A DNA stretch of 64,000 nucleotides from Breviolum minutum Mf 1.05b.01 (Eukaryota > Sar > Dinophyceae > Suessiales > Symbiodiniaceae), in NCBI GenBank assembly GCA_000507305.1, contig DF239426.1, positions 142,698-206,697 of the forward strand. The letters run 5' to 3'. The translations under genes were made by a program, and so were the position numbers. The stretch's first letter is position 1. Each line of letters begins with the position of its first letter. Positions 40,626 through 52,221 of the stretch are shown piece by piece. A model generated the notes under the pieces. It did not search any database and was not told the DNA's origin. It saw only the letters and a program-made list of their open reading frames with translations.

Positions 40626-40940
40626 TCACTTGGGGGTCCGCCAACGGCGGCCGGAGACGTACTCCTTCTTTAGAAGTTCAATGAGATCCGACTTCTGAAA
40701 CGTATCATAGAGGCTGCATGGGAGACTTCCTTGTCAGCCCAAAGAATGCAAGTCGCACCTGCTTCGAGCTCATTTGTGTTCAACAAGGATAAACCTGCTT
40801 TCACTGGTTCGATGGCCTCCCCGATGTCCTTCAGGTGGTTTTCTGGAGTTTTTCGCGCTGATCCACCAGCGGAAACGACACAGTTTTACCCAGCTGCACC
40901 ACAAAGGGATTGCCCTCCCTCCCAGACAGGGTCGAGCTCA
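40626..40940 (-). CDS. Unknown protein (about 105 codons) with two homopolymer frameshifts
   Basis: Minus strand from an acceptor-like ggctag to TGA at 40626-40628. Three consecutive frames each look coding: ..GNPFVVQLGKTVSFPLVDQR.., then HLKDIGEAIEPVKAGLSLL.., ..GATCILWADKEVSHAASM.., then SDLIELLKKEYVSGRRWRT... Adding one A in the run near 40839 and one T near 40700 makes one continuous protein. The same correction type (one base too few) at both sites suggests consensus errors rather than decay. Function unknown. It ends upstream of the protease gene in the same direction. Confidence 0.6.
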
Positions 40941-41440
40941 CTAGCCATGGGTCAAGAAACGCTAAGGGAGTGAATCATTTTAGCATGGAGAAACCTTATT
41001 ATACATATTGGAAGAAATGACCAATTGGACCCCAAAAATCCTCTGAACGTAAATATGCATTTATCATGTCTTTGTACTTTTCATCTAGCTATCTGTACTA
41101 TAAGGGTTTTTCGGGTCCATGGCTTACAAATAGCCATTACATAACCCATCCATTAGAAGTAGCTTATCTTAAAGCTGTTTGTATAAGTTCCACCTTGAAA
41201 AAAAAAACCGGCCACTTTAAGACTCCCAACTCACCATACCACTCATATTGAAAAGATTTCGACCGACAACAAAACTCGGTCCTGGGGAGGATAACCAACG
41301 CTCAAGACCTTCAGGTGGTTGCAACCGACCGATGTGGCTGGTGAGGAAATAGGGGATTACTTTGGGGCACCAGGCAGCTAAGGTAAATACCTTTAAACCA
41401 TCCCGAAAGAATTCGGGGAAGCACATCATACACTTTATCT

Positions 41441-41538
41441 ATATATAGGTGTTTCCCCCAAAATGGATGGTATATAATGGAAAAGCCGATTAAAATGGGT
41501 GATTTGGGGGTACCACTATTTTCGGAAACATCCATATG
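41441..41538. mobile_element. Introner-like MITE, family G (short copy)
   Basis: tataggtgtttcccccaaaa ... ttttcggaaacatccata. Confidence 0.8.
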
Positions 41539-41840
41539 GTCTAATACATAGATGAGTCAGCAAACATATCTATGCTGGCCCCAACAGTTCAAAATTCAGC
41601 CCAAACACCCTTGAAAACCCAACCACAACAGAAACAACATGCCTATGATCAGAATTAAAAAAGATCACTTGCTGCAACACAAAATTGCTGATTTCAGTTC
41701 TATCTCTGGTTTGGGGTTCTCAGCAAATTAATCACTTGATAGTTGAAATCATCATTTCCTTGAATGCGGGGCGTCAGGACCCTCTTGTTTTTGCTGTTGC
41801 TCATGCCGTTGCTGCTGTTGTCCTCTCATCATTGTCATCG

Positions 41841-42098
41841 TCATTTAATGCGCTTTCTTCGAAGGGCTGCTATCAAAAATGGCAAAAAATATACTGAAAA
41901 TAAACCAGTATCCTTCCGCCTTTTGACACATGTTCCAAATAGAAATTCCCATTCCCAACATTTGTCAACTTTCCCCCCAGTTTTGGGGCGGTCAACCGCT
42001 AAAAACAGCTGGGCTGAGGATCCAGACTCCAGAGTAGGAGGTCTTGAATGAAGCGATCTTCCCACGTCGATAGATGGGCACCTCCCAATGACGTCCAT
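41841..42098 (-). CDS. Possible small protein, strand uncertain
   Basis: Minus ATG at 42098 (context gagaagATGG) opens MDVIGRCPSIDVGRSLHSR.. and ..KCWEWEFLFGTCVKRRKD.. to TAA. The plus strand over the same bases has a leucine-rich frame with a signal-peptide-like start. Either or neither could be real. Confidence 0.3.
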   Translation of the reverse strand: MDVIGRCPSIDVGRSLHSRPPTLESGSSAQLFLAVDRPKTGGKVDKCWEWEFLFGTCVKRRKDTGLFSVYFLPFLIAALRRKRIK

Positions 42099-42739
42099 CT
42101 TCTCATGGGAATCTAAAATGACGCCCCCCCCTCCCCAAAGCTACCCCCCACCCCAAGAAATAAAAGGGCCTTATGAACAGGTGATTATACCACCTGGAAA
42201 GTTGATGGCGCAACTCCCATGTATTGGTTTATCATAGACCCTTACTTTTCGCCACCTTTTAGGAGTTGCGCCATCTGCTTTCACTGCGGTGTAACCACCA
42301 TTTTCCCTTACTTGAGGGTGCACCTAAAATTTCCCATGAAAAGGTGGGTATCTAAATCGTCCCTGGTGAGCGCATCAAATAATGAATCATATACACCCAT
42401 AATATATATATATAATATATCTGGAACCTGAAACATTTGTTTGTAAATGATTCTTTCAATTGGATGATTCCAAATCTTTGCTTTTTGAATTGGTTGTTTC
42501 ACCAAAAATCCGAAAGATTCGTTTCAAAGTGGTTGTGTAGGGCCACAGGTATATTTTGTGTATTGAGGCCTGCCGAAACACTGTGACGGTGGCTAACCTT
42601 AAGGTTAATTGAACACTGTAACAATGGAGAATAAAGCTTAACAAAGGGTCCCAGCAAAATACTCAAGATTGTTTTCCCCACTGTTGCAAGGTTTAGGCAT
42701 GACCCCGCCTACCCCCCAAAAATATCCCAAAAATATATG

Positions 42740-42860
42740 TATATGTAAGATATATTTATATATATATATAATATTTTTACAAAACAATAAACATATTTGA
42801 TATACATATATACAACATATTTATATATATACTTATACATATACACACAGTTACACACAT
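42740..42860. repeat. AT-rich microsatellite region
   Basis: Runs of tatata/catata; several similar shorter tracts occur at 9585-9625, 22385-22425, 32575-32600 and 52845-52865. Confidence 0.8.
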
Positions 42861-42980
42861 ATGCACATCTCTCTTTTTTTCGCGCCCTCAATCCATGTCC
42901 CTGTACAAACGACGCACACAAATCACAAAGTCTCACGCCTTCACCTCTGAAGCAGCATATTTACACTCCAGAAATCTAAC

Positions 42981-43098
42981 ATATATGGGTGTTTCCTTAA
43001 AAAATGGTACCCCCCCAAACACCCCAAAATGATAATTTTTAGTAGGAAAACCCATGGTAAGTTGTTGGGTACCACCATTTTAGGAAAGCCCCATATAG
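42981..43098. mobile_element. Introner-like MITE, family G (diverged)
   Basis: catatatgggtgtttcctta ... ttaggaaagccccatata. Confidence 0.65.
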
Positions 43099-43243
43099 AT
43101 ACCCAACAATTGTCATGTTGAAAAGGAGTTACCTTTTCCAAGGCCCATGATTTTGGGTGCCCTCCAGCCGTTAGGAATTTCGGAGGTTTTCCTTATGTCT
43201 ATGTTTGCTATGCCACATCGTTTATCTCATCAAATCTCCCCAG

Positions 43244-43514
43244 GGTTTCCAGACGCTTTCGCGGCGCAAACCAATCACGTGAGGAGCTTCAAAGTTCTCT
43301 GCCACTCCTGTGACATTGCCATCCTGGCACGGCACCAGCTGTTGAATTCCCCCATATTGGAGCCCTTTAAAAGGGGAGTCTTGGATGTCCCAGGAAGTTA
43401 GTAAATGGGTTATAACCCCAAAAACAGGTTAAAACCCATTTGCTAACCATTTGCTAACTTCCTGGGACATCCAAGCTGGGAACCAATAAACCACAGGACC
43501 CGGTCGTACCTTAA
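43244..43514 (+). CDS. Unknown protein, 3' end split by an exact family H element
   Basis: Plus-strand exon 43244-43386 follows ctccccag and reads FPDAFAAQTNHVRSFKVLCH.. and ..QLLNSPILEPFKRGVLD. It ends at ggat|gtcccagg, and exon 43476-43514 begins after catccaag with LGTNKPQDPVVP and TAA at 43512-43514. The 89-nt intron 43387-43475 is the near-perfect inverted repeat of family H, phase 0. Several cysteines and histidines lie in the first exon (CHSC). Family not recognised. Confidence 0.65.
43381..43475. mobile_element. Introner-like MITE, family H, acting as intron
   Basis: cttggatgtcccaggaagtt ... aacttcctgggacatccaag, an almost perfect 94-bp palindrome. Confidence 0.9.
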
Positions 43515-43959
43515 CCCTCGGGAAAATGGTGGGGGCCCCTTAAAATGGCACCCTAGCTGTTTAACCCCCCAACGATACCTTGAAAAGGGAATCTACCTAA
43601 TAAATACCCACTATATTGGGTTGTATATGGGGTTGATTATTAAGGGTACCATCCCAAGGGTACCACCATTTTCCCCATGAGATCTATGAGGTTTGGATGT
43701 GGAATCCATGTATGTAAAGACATGGTCTTTTCGATTGAAATGAAGGGTGATTGGCATTTAAGGGGCATATTTTGGAGAAAAAATACTTCACCCACCTGGC
43801 TTCTGTTAAACTAATAGCAAGTTACCTAGATGTACTTCAATCAACAACATGACATGCAAAAACCTGCTGCCCGAGCATGAATTCACTAAGATCGACCTCC
43901 TTGAGACATATGGAATTTCTCATTTGAGCCATGGAAGAAACTGTCTTACTTTCTATTTT

Positions 43960-44075
43960 GCTGGTTGTTTGATACTGATCCTGATCCTTATAATGGTTTA
44001 CTATAATCTCCACATGGCTGGGTAGTATAATCCATATGATCCCCGGCCCCTCATATATTAATCCTAAGCAACCAG
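43960..44075. mobile_element. Inverted-repeat element, family L
   Basis: gctggttgtttgatactgatc ... cctaagcaaccagg. Confidence 0.6.
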
Positions 44076-44130
44076 GTTTGTTCATGTCTCATATGATGGC
44101 GACCACCCCCCCCAAAAGTTTTCTTGCTAA

Positions 44131-44265
44131 TTATTGTTGATGGAGATACTCTGAATGGTTCAAACATCTGGATATCTATCGGAAGGGTGCATAAAACCAC
44201 TCTTAAATAGAGATGTAGTTTATTTATAAGTTGGTGCGGGGTGTCTTCCATTCATCACCAGTATG
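44131..44265. mobile_element. Family B element (diverged)
   Basis: attgttgatggagatactc ... ggtgtcttccattcatcacc. Confidence 0.5.
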
Positions 44266-45349
44266 GCTACCCCTAAGGGCTATATTTTTGAAGTGGTTGT
44301 TTCACCAAACATCAATCTAAAAGGTGTTGTTATAGGTTCGAGGTGTAAAATCTAAGTATTTTTTGATATATATATATATATGACATATATTGTATGGTGT
44401 CTCAGTCCCACTCGAAAGTGTAAAGTAGGAATGGGCCCTTGACCCTTCCAAAAACAGATCATTTCACTGGCATTGTTCGTTTCAGACTGAAAAAACAAAC
44501 ATCCCAGAGTCCTTGCTCTGGAAAGGAGCAGCCATGGTAATCTTTGAAAACTGTTCCCCACATGGTGGTGTTTTCATGGTGATTTTACCATGGTAGAATC
44601 CGTAAAAACCAAAACATCACCTTAAACAAATCCACAAGAAAAGTACAAGCATACATCACCAGTAGCCTAAGAATTAGAGGATCAAACAAAAACAGCTTGG
44701 ACTTTGAGTTGTACATGGTAGAAAGTAAAAAAACATCACCTTAAACAAACAAAAGTACTGGTAGCAAACAGGCTTGGTAGCTTGCAGAATCACCACCCCA
44801 ATAATGGAAACCTCGGCAAACCAGTTTGACAATGCGATTCTGCCCCTGAACCAACCTTCCTCCAATTTCTCTACTTTGATGGTAGGCAACCCCGAACCAG
44901 CAAAAGACAACAATCCTGGTGGTTACTGTCACTGGAGGGTTGGCTCAATTTGCATCTTCATCTTCACTGCCCATCTAAATTACAAGATCTTAGGCTCTTG
45001 ATTTACTTTCACACACATTCATGGGTCTAATTTCAAACATCAGTTTTGGATAAGGGAGCAATTGGGCTACCACAACATCTTTTGCTTCCTTCAAGGACTG
45101 CCTGAAAACTCTCCCTGGGCAAATATCTGTTATGTAAATCTAGCTGCCATCATGCAGCCAAAACCAGTCAAGCAGCTCATGCACCAGCGATACCATTTTT
45201 CAATTATTCCTTACCACCACCCAACCCCACCCAACAAAAAAGACATCATCCCTTATCATAAACAGCCATCCTTTTCTTCACTTTCTTCCAGGTCATTCTT
45301 GTGCAACAAAAACCAAAAAAAAGGAACCACAGATTTTTTTCCAATCACC

Positions 45350-45478
45350 ACAGGAAGTTAGTAGATGGTTTGTAAATGTGTTCTTTCACCTACTTATACA
45401 TCGGATATATTGGGGTGAAATAACCCACTGATACGACTAACCATTTGATCCGATCACTTCCGTCCCGGGACATCCTGG
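45350..45478. mobile_element. Introner-like MITE, family H
   Basis: caggaagttagtagatgg ... gatcacttccgtcccgggacatcc; the left outer end is missing. Confidence 0.6.
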
Positions 45479-45508
45479 GGTGGGGTATACCCCTTCTGAA
45501 AACCAGGC

Positions 45509-45588
45509 CTTGGTCGCAGGTTTCTGCAAGAGACTGGCAGAATCGAGTCCTGGGAGGGAAGTCGTCGTCGATGGCGTCGACCCCAAAA
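45509..45588 (-). CDS. Unknown protein exon candidate
   Basis: Minus strand after atccaag: FGVDAIDDDFPPRTRFCQSL.. ..AETCDQ, possible GC donor gaccaag|gcc. The other two frames are open too, so only the local G+C-rich character and composition support it. Confidence 0.3.
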
Positions 45589-46238
45589 CTTGGATTTGCT
45601 TTTTTTCGATGCTTGGAAAAAATCCGAAAGAGTAAAAAACATTCTCCCAAATGGTGGTGAAACATGATGATGAATCCCATGGTACAACGGAAAAAATCAC
45701 GTCAAACAAACAAATCCAAGTAAAAAATATATAATGGAATGGAGAGAAAACATCTCTCTATTCAACTCCATATGGGGCAAAAAGCATGTTGATTTTGTGA
45801 CAAACCGTTTCCAAAAAAAAGATGTTACTGTAGCCGTTTCGGAAGGGGAAATCAACGTTTACACTTTCCTGGCAATTCTTTGTGACCATTTTGGGATTCT
45901 GCTTCACCAACCAAAAACTAAACAAAAAAACAACCAAAAACAGCCACCGACAAAACAGCCACCCTGACAGAAGTACCCGTGCTATTTTTCCCCCAAGGAG
46001 ATTCCAACAACACACCCCAGACCCTCAACCACCTGTTTATGAAGGAAATCCTTAATCATACTTGTATTTTGGGGTACGTTCCAGGGTTCTGTTGGAATTT
46101 TCTTAGAATACCAGAAACTTCACACCCACTCTGACTATACTCTGTAAAACTAACATGGCTAGCTGGAACATCCACATGTTCTCCATAGAATCCATAGAAC
46201 TTCATTCAGGGTCCATCTTCCGAATCCAGTTTCATTAG

Positions 46239-46353
46239 TATACCCTCCGTAAAACTAACATATCCCTTGAAAATAAGCCTTCCCAATAGGAAATTTCATC
46301 TTCCAACCATCCATGTTTTTAGGGGCTATGATGTTAGTTTTGGGGGAAGGTAA
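46239..46353. mobile_element. Introner-like MITE, family C
   Basis: taccctccgtaaaactaacat ... gttagttttgggggaaggta. A D-like element (46135-46236) abuts it. Confidence 0.75.
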
Positions 46354-46455
46354 ACTTTACTCCTTAAAAGGCCCAACAGCAAAGGCACCGAAAAAAAAAT
46401 TGGCCAAACGGAAAACGCGCCCCCCAAGGTGGGAAATGAAGCATCGACTCCAAGC

Positions 46456-46560
46456 TACGCCCTGGAAGATTAACATGGAACATACAAATCACCCATTTAG
46501 AAAGGAAAATGATCTTCCAGGCCTCCATGATTATGTTCCATATTAATCTTCCAGGGTGTA
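46456..46560. mobile_element. Introner-like MITE, family F
   Basis: tacgccctggaagattaacat ... tattaatcttccagggtgta. Confidence 0.85.
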
Positions 46561-46776
46561 TCCAGTTTCAGGGGTTGCGGTTTCAAGAGCTTTGATCTAG
46601 GAAGGTCCATGAAATGATGAGCAACCCACATCATCCATGGGACTCTAATTTAGCCATCGATTTGGTTGATTTGTACGGTAGATGTAGGTAAAAATACCAT
46701 ACACGGATTCTATCTGATTGTAAATCCAAAACGATGTATTTTAATTACATATATAAATATAATATAAATATATAAC

Positions 46777-46879
46777 CTGGTCTCAAAGCAATGCCAACAG
46801 CTTTGGCTCTTCCCGTGGCACCTGCGAAAGTGGGCTCAGAAGCCTTGTAGCCATACACGGCGGTAACAAGAAGTGCCGC
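46777..46879 (-). CDS. Unknown protein exon, alanine-rich
   Basis: Minus strand, acceptor ttctccaag, donor accag|gttata: AALLVTAVYGYKASEPTFAG.. ..RAKAVGIALRP. G+C-rich third positions, open in this frame only. The hydrophobic start suggests a membrane or signal segment. Family not recognised. Confidence 0.5.
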
Positions 46880-47348
46880 CTTGGAGAACCAAGAAGACCC
46901 CGATGTTTAAAGAAACACTGGAACTTGGGGGGAGCGATGTACGTACATAATACACTTAGATATTATATAAATATATATCATATATTTTTGTCGGAGATTG
47001 ATGCTCTCCTTCTTTCGCCTGTGACGATTTCGAGACATGTTTTTATGACTCTGTCAGTCAGGCCTAAAAGAAACATCAGCGGGAAGATCTTCAACAAAAG
47101 AAAACCTCACTGGAACACTTTATCTGCATAGGTCAAGAAACCCTTGAGCAACGCCTTATTGGATATACATCCAAACATCCAAAGCCATGTGAAGATTGAC
47201 GAATTTGACGAACATGACTTCCTCGCCGAAGCAATCAACTGGAGGCTCTCCTCGAACATGACGGCGAAACGCATCTGCTGTTCATCGATCTGCTGTTAAC
47301 CTAGATTCGTGAACAAGACGCGAAGAGAAAATGAGCCCAAGTTTGAAG

Positions 47349-47680
47349 TCAGCATTTTTTCCACTTGTATCTGCTTTGATCAAAGTGAGAGGGCAATCTC
47401 CAGCCTGGGCTGCCCAGACAAATCTGACACTTGCCGAGCATGGCAGTGAGTTCTGTCACTATTTGGGCTCGACAGCCCGAGACGATTTGTGGACATCTTC
47501 GAACCGCTGATACCAGATGCACAAGAGGACGTTTGCAATATTTGCTGATGCTGTGAACTCGAAGAAAACGACGGAATGCTTCCTGGAAAAAATTGCATAC
47601 ATGTCGCATAGCCATAGTTTCGAAGATGCGAATGAAGCTGAGTCCAGAGTTAGATTCTGTACTTACCTGTAAACATTTAG
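47349..47680 (-). CDS. Unknown coding region, frame uncertain
   Basis: Minus-strand open frame of about 110 codons (..FIRIFETMAMRHVCNFFQEA.., ..CKRPLVHLVSAVRRCPQIV.., ..LGKCQICLGSPGWRLPS..). A second minus frame (47380-47598) is serine-rich and open. Likely exon(s); product unknown. Confidence 0.4.
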
Positions 47681-47758
47681 ATTGATGCATGCCAATTGTG
47701 GTGTAAACTGTCATTTCTGGGGCGTATTTTTGAAGGAACTCAATAGATAATTCGGGAT

Positions 47759-47857
47759 TACCCTCCCTGCAGCTAACAGTGCGCCCCTGAAAATAGATGC
47801 CTGGAAAAGGAGATTCCTATTTTTAGGGGCGAGTGGTTAGTTTTAAGGAGGCTAAGC
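47759..47857. mobile_element. Introner-like MITE, family C
   Basis: taccctccctgcagctaacag ... gtggttagttttaaggaggcta. Confidence 0.8.
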
Positions 47858-48145
47858 TACCTTCCCTGAAATGAACAAAAATCCATCATCTTCCTAACAT
47901 CTTCCCCCGGTCAGCGGCTCTGTTAGTTTCAGGGTCCCGGATCTATGTCTATTTGCTGCATCTTCCGGTGATCCGAAATTAGACATTGGGATAAAAACAT
48001 CATACTTGTTACGTTTCGGTCTGGAAGATCATTTGAAATTTCGCCCCCTGAAAAAATCAATGGTTGAAAAAAATGCATTTCCTTTTGGGGCCCCTGCCAA
48101 TGTTCAGAACGAACTCTTACTTTTTAAGGGAGTTTTTCATGGATT

Positions 48146-48250
48146 GCATCCTGGAAGATGAACATGGAACTAAAAAATCACCCAATTGTAACGGGAAAAT
48201 CATCTTCCAAATCATCATTTTCAGGTTCCATGTCAATTTTCCAGGGTGTG
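48146..48250. mobile_element. Introner-like MITE, family F
   Basis: catcctggaagatgaacat ... atgtcaattttccagggtgt. Confidence 0.8.
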
Positions 48251-48372
48251 ATTTTTCCAGGAGCAATGAGTCCAAGTTCCGAAAATGATCCGATCCCAGG
48301 AGTCGTGTTTTTGTACCAAAACAATTTTTCACTCATGTGACCCTGATACACCTACAAAAGTGTGCATTGTTG

Positions 48373-48488
48373 CTAGTTGGTGGTTTTTCACCAACCCCTT
48401 TGAAAGATATTATATAGTCAAAATGGGTGGGAATCTTCCCCAAGGTTCGGGGTGAAAATGAAAACATATTTGAGTTGCCACCACCTAG
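48373..48488. mobile_element. Introner-like MITE, family A
   Basis: ctagttggtggtttttcacc ... gttgccaccacctag, CTAG on both sides. Confidence 0.85.
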
Positions 48489-48925
48489 TTATTGAAGTAG
48501 ACCTGTGTTAAAAATAGATATGTTCCACGTGCAATATTTTTTTCATACGCTTACCAAAAAACGCATGTCTCGGGGGGCCTTCTGATGTATCGAAAAAACA
48601 ACTCAAAAATACGGCCGTCGCTTTTCCGGTTTGGTATCTTTAGCGGCAGAGGATTCACGATATGTTTGTTTAGGTAGACAATCCAGGTTTGGTAAGCTTG
48701 GAACCAAACATTAGATCTTCCATGACTAAAATGGCTCACGCGGCCTCCAGCCCCTAAGGGATATGTGAAAAACCAACGAATCTTACAACATAATTCACAT
48801 GGCTTCATAAAAAAGGACGCTTATAGCCGTATAACGGGGCTTCATCATAATGAATAGTCCAGATTATAACTGGGCTCATTTTCCTTCACCTTCAAAACAA
48901 AACCAAAAAAAAACAGAAAACGAGG

Positions 48926-49030
48926 CTAGTTGGTGGTTGAACCAACCCCTTTGAAAAATATGAGTCAAAATGGGTTCATCTTCCCCAAGGTTCGGGGTGA
49001 AAATAAACACATATTTGAAACCAACACCCA
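48926..49030. mobile_element. Introner-like MITE, family A
   Basis: ctagttggtggttgaaccaa ... tttgaaaccaacaccc; the right CTAG is lost. Confidence 0.8.
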
Positions 49031-49253
49031 AGAAAAGAAGGTGTCATCCGGTTGGTGCTCAACCCTCACCGGGTTGCCACCCTTTGATCATCATGTGGAA
49101 AATCATCACCCATTTTGATTCCTAAATATTACTCATCACGATAACATGCAACAAGCACAACCCAATTACAATGGTTCACAGAATAGTCCCTATATCTGGG
49201 CAATACTTCATCACCCAAAACAAAACAACCAAACGAAAAATAACAACCACAAA

Positions 49254-49402
49254 GTGGGTCCCGTACTACTTATAAATGGAAGCTATAACCCCTATAAATT
49301 GGGCTGAACATCAATGGGTTTCACTGTGGATGTATTTCACTTCTATAAATGAAGTCATGGCTCCACTTTACAAGGATCCTTTTTGGCTACTCACCTTGCA
49401 AT
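49254..49402. mobile_element. Family I element (diverged)
   Basis: aagtgggtcccgtactactt ... gctactcaccttgcaa with 'ttataaatgg' and 'ctataaatgaag' blocks. Confidence 0.6.
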
Positions 49403-49589
49403 GAAAAAACACCTGGTTGGTTAGTTCAGGGGATGATGACATGTGTAACCCAGTGATACTGAGATTATGTCATAATGTAAAGATCCCATAATTTTCTCAC
49501 CAATTTAGAAAACACTGGCATGTAAAAGCCAAGGGTTTTGTGAAAAAAAACTGTCCAGTTCTTTTGTGGGGATCCCTTAAAACATCCAG

Positions 49590-49690
49590 TACTTGGATGT
49601 ACCAGGAAGATAGTAAATGTTTAGTAAGTAGGTTATAACCCCAATATGACCCATTTAATAACTAGGTTATACCCCATTTCCTAACCACAC
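49590..49690. mobile_element. Family H element
   Basis: cttggatgtaccaggaagata ... 'ggttataccccatttcctaac'; the distal ccaag end lies apart at about 49785. Confidence 0.55.
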
Positions 49691-50252
49691 AGAAAGAAAA
49701 TCCTTCATAAACTGTTGGTGAAACATCTGGGGTATCTTCCAGGGGTATGTGGGTGAGATCTTAGATTGTGGGGATCCCTAAAAAACATCCAAGTATATCT
49801 CACAAATCTGAGGCCATGAAACGACCGAAGCAAACGCCATCATCGGCCTCGAATTTTTTCTTTCCAGCCGACACGGATACGGATATTCCGAAGGAAACCA
49901 TGAAGAAAACCGTATGGAAATCCGAAAAAAAAATGCAACCAACACACACTTGAACTGTAGGAAATGTCAAATTTTGACACCGGAAAATAATAATAAACAT
50001 CTACATATATCTATATGAAAACAATTGTGACATTGTTGTAATTATTTGTTGTTTATATGTTCTTTGTCATGAAGGAAACCACTTCGCAGAGCCCACTTTT
50101 ACCAATTGATCTTGTCCACAGAAACGGTAGTGGTTGTCCCTGTGGGTTTGCCTGAGTGATGTTTGAACAGTCTCCCAGTCATGAATGGTGTATTTCCCCC
50201 ACAGTTGACCCCTAAAACTACCCAAATGTAGATTTAGATGTTATATAGATAG

Positions 50253-50339
50253 ATACCCTCCTGGGAACTAACATATCCCAAAGCACTTTGAAGTCAATGA
50301 TTTCTTTTTTTCCAATATATGTTAGTTGCCTGGAGGGTA
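50253..50339. mobile_element. Introner-like MITE, family E
   Basis: taccctcctgggaactaacat ... atgttagttgcctggagggta. Confidence 0.85.
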
Positions 50340-50744
50340 GTATACTCACCCATACTCATCCTATCTTTTGGGGCAAATGCACCTTCTACTTTTTACCATT
50401 GCAAACTCCCGCTTCAAAAACCAGCCATATTCAGCACTTCATTCCCTTCTCACGTTTAGGCCTATCGACTAAATGTACATATTAGGGCTCACATAGACTC
50501 TATAGTAAAACTTTATAACTTTCTTGGCATTTTGCCTGTGTTACAGCTAAAACAGTGGAAGTAATTCCGACCGTTCTCCGATTCATCAGAGATCACAACC
50601 AAAGGCATTTCAGGTAAACTACGGATTTGCCTTCTCATATTGTTTTCGAAAATGTCGTTCAGCTGCCAAAACCAGCGCTCGAATTATCTTTTGTTCGACC
50701 ATTTTCTTTCATTGCATTCGGCAAGCAATCCTGTGAACTTGTTG

Positions 50745-51086
50745 TTATTTTCTGTTTAAGAGTTCCAATGTCCAGGCAGCATATCTCTCTGCCTGCATTT
50801 TTCTCACCTCATTTGCAATTGCCGCCTGGAAATCAACGTCGCTGTCTGCATGCAGCGGCCGTGGTGTGATGGCACGAGGAATCGAAGGGACCTGAACCAA
50901 TTCTGAAGATCTTTCGCTGACAGGAATCAAACAGCAGAAGGGCCATCCCACCTGCAAAGCGAAGATCAGGAACGGACGGCCCTGCTGATACGAGTCGTCT
51001 TCCTTGCTGTCAGGTAGGCTCCCAGGTGGTGTTGCCAAAGGGCGACCGTGGCCGATGGGCAATCCGTAGTCCGCCATCCGTTGCAT
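50745..51086 (-). CDS. Unknown 113-residue protein, possibly a complete single-exon gene
   Basis: The cleanest intron-free frame in the window: minus ATG at 51086 (MQRMADYGLPIGHGRPLA..) to TAA at 50745, preceded in frame by a TGA just upstream. It has a proline-rich start, a hydrophobic stretch (FLIFALQVGWPFCCLIPV) and an acidic/basic helical end (..DVDFQAAIANEVRKMQAER.., ..WTLELLNRK). G+C-rich third positions. An acceptor-like ttgag before the ATG could also make it a last exon. Family not recognised. Confidence 0.6.
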   Translation of the reverse strand: MQRMADYGLPIGHGRPLATPPGSLPDSKEDDSYQQGRPFLIFALQVGWPFCCLIPVSERSSELVQVPSIPRAITPRPLHADSDVDFQAAIANEVRKMQAERYAAWTLELLNRK

Positions 51087-51187
51087 CCGCCGTTCTCAAA
51101 TAAAAGATATGCAACCTTTCATGAGTTTTGTCTAAAGTAGATTGCATCTACTTTAGACAAAACGTACAATGTAAGTACCATACCTAA

Positions 51188-51278
51188 TTGCTGGTTTCAA
51201 AGCATAGTTGACAACTATTAGTCAACTTGGATCATTTCCCCAGGTAGGAGTGAACACAAAAGACATGTGAAGAATCAG
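51188..51278. mobile_element. Family A element (decayed)
   Basis: 'ttgctggtttcaaagc' and 'attagtcaacttggatcatttccccaggtagg' match the family interior; the right arm is degraded. Confidence 0.6.
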
Positions 51279-51431
51279 GATTATCATTTGTTTATAGTAG
51301 CAGATCCCTAGAAAACCATCAGAATTCCCAATCCTAGCATCCTGGGGCCCGGGGGTTCCGATCCAAACTGTACATGTTTACAAGGTGGGCCTCAACAAAC
51401 CAGCTATCAATAGGGTGAAATATCTCCGGAA

Positions 51432-51534
51432 TACCCTCTGGTAAACTAACATGACAATGGAAAACCACCATTTTTAATAGGAGATACACCTTCAAATGGT
51501 TGATTTTCCATTGCTTTGTTAGTTTACCGGAGGG
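51432..51534. mobile_element. Introner-like MITE, family D
   Basis: taccctctggtaaactaacat ... ttgttagtttaccggagggt; lies next to family I-type sequence (51380-51430). Confidence 0.85.
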
Positions 51535-52094
51535 TCAGTTGGCTTTCTTCCCTCAAGTGGCCCATGCATTTTTGTTGGCCAAAAAATATCCCGGATAGGA
51601 TCCTGGCTCACGTCACCGAAACTGAGAGAATGGTACCATTTTTTAACCTTGCTGACTTGGAGGTGATTTATTTCACCCTAGGCTCATCATCTGACAAGGG
51701 GATTGGATACCCTAGGTTTATATAGTATAACTCTATTTAAAAAAGTAATAAGGGCCTACCTTGTAGATCCTTGTAGTTGACCTTCATTCCCCTCTTCCCA
51801 TGATTTACAGATTTTACAGTGTAGTTTCACAATTTGGTAGGATCCAAGGTGGCCCCATTTGGACATCAGCAATACCAATGAAAACACATCACATGACATT
51901 TTTACATCACCAAAACTTACGACACAAAATAGTCATAATTGAATTACCCAAAATTACTCCATGAATGGTATATATATATATATAAACTAAAGGTAGTTTA
52001 GGCCAGCAAATGTAGCTGGCCAAACATTGTCTCACCCATCATCATGTTTAAGAGATCCCATTCCTGAAGCCGTTCCTCTCTGGTATAAAACCAC

Positions 52095-52220
52095 TAGGAT
52101 GTCGCAGGAAGTTAGGGTCAAAGGTTAGGATCAGTGGGTGATAACCCGAATACATCCCATTTACAAGTAGGTGACATAACCCATGTACTAGCCATTTACT
52201 AAATTCGTGGGACGTCCTAG
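52095..52220. mobile_element. Introner-like MITE, family H
   Basis: taggatgtcgcaggaagtta ... taaattcgtgggacgtccta. Confidence 0.8.
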
Positions 52221-52221
52221 C

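Larger units (their letters stand above)
43515..45500. other. Element-rich stretch without a supported gene
   Basis: Contains a diverged G-like repeat (43531-43675), an L element (43960-44075), a B element (44131-44265), and short open frames on both strands at 44670-45000 that I cannot rank. Confidence 0.45.
47858..50740. other. Element-rich stretch without a supported gene
   Basis: Holds F, two A, I, H and E elements and short open frames (for example 48551-48808 minus) without splice support. Confidence 0.5.
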
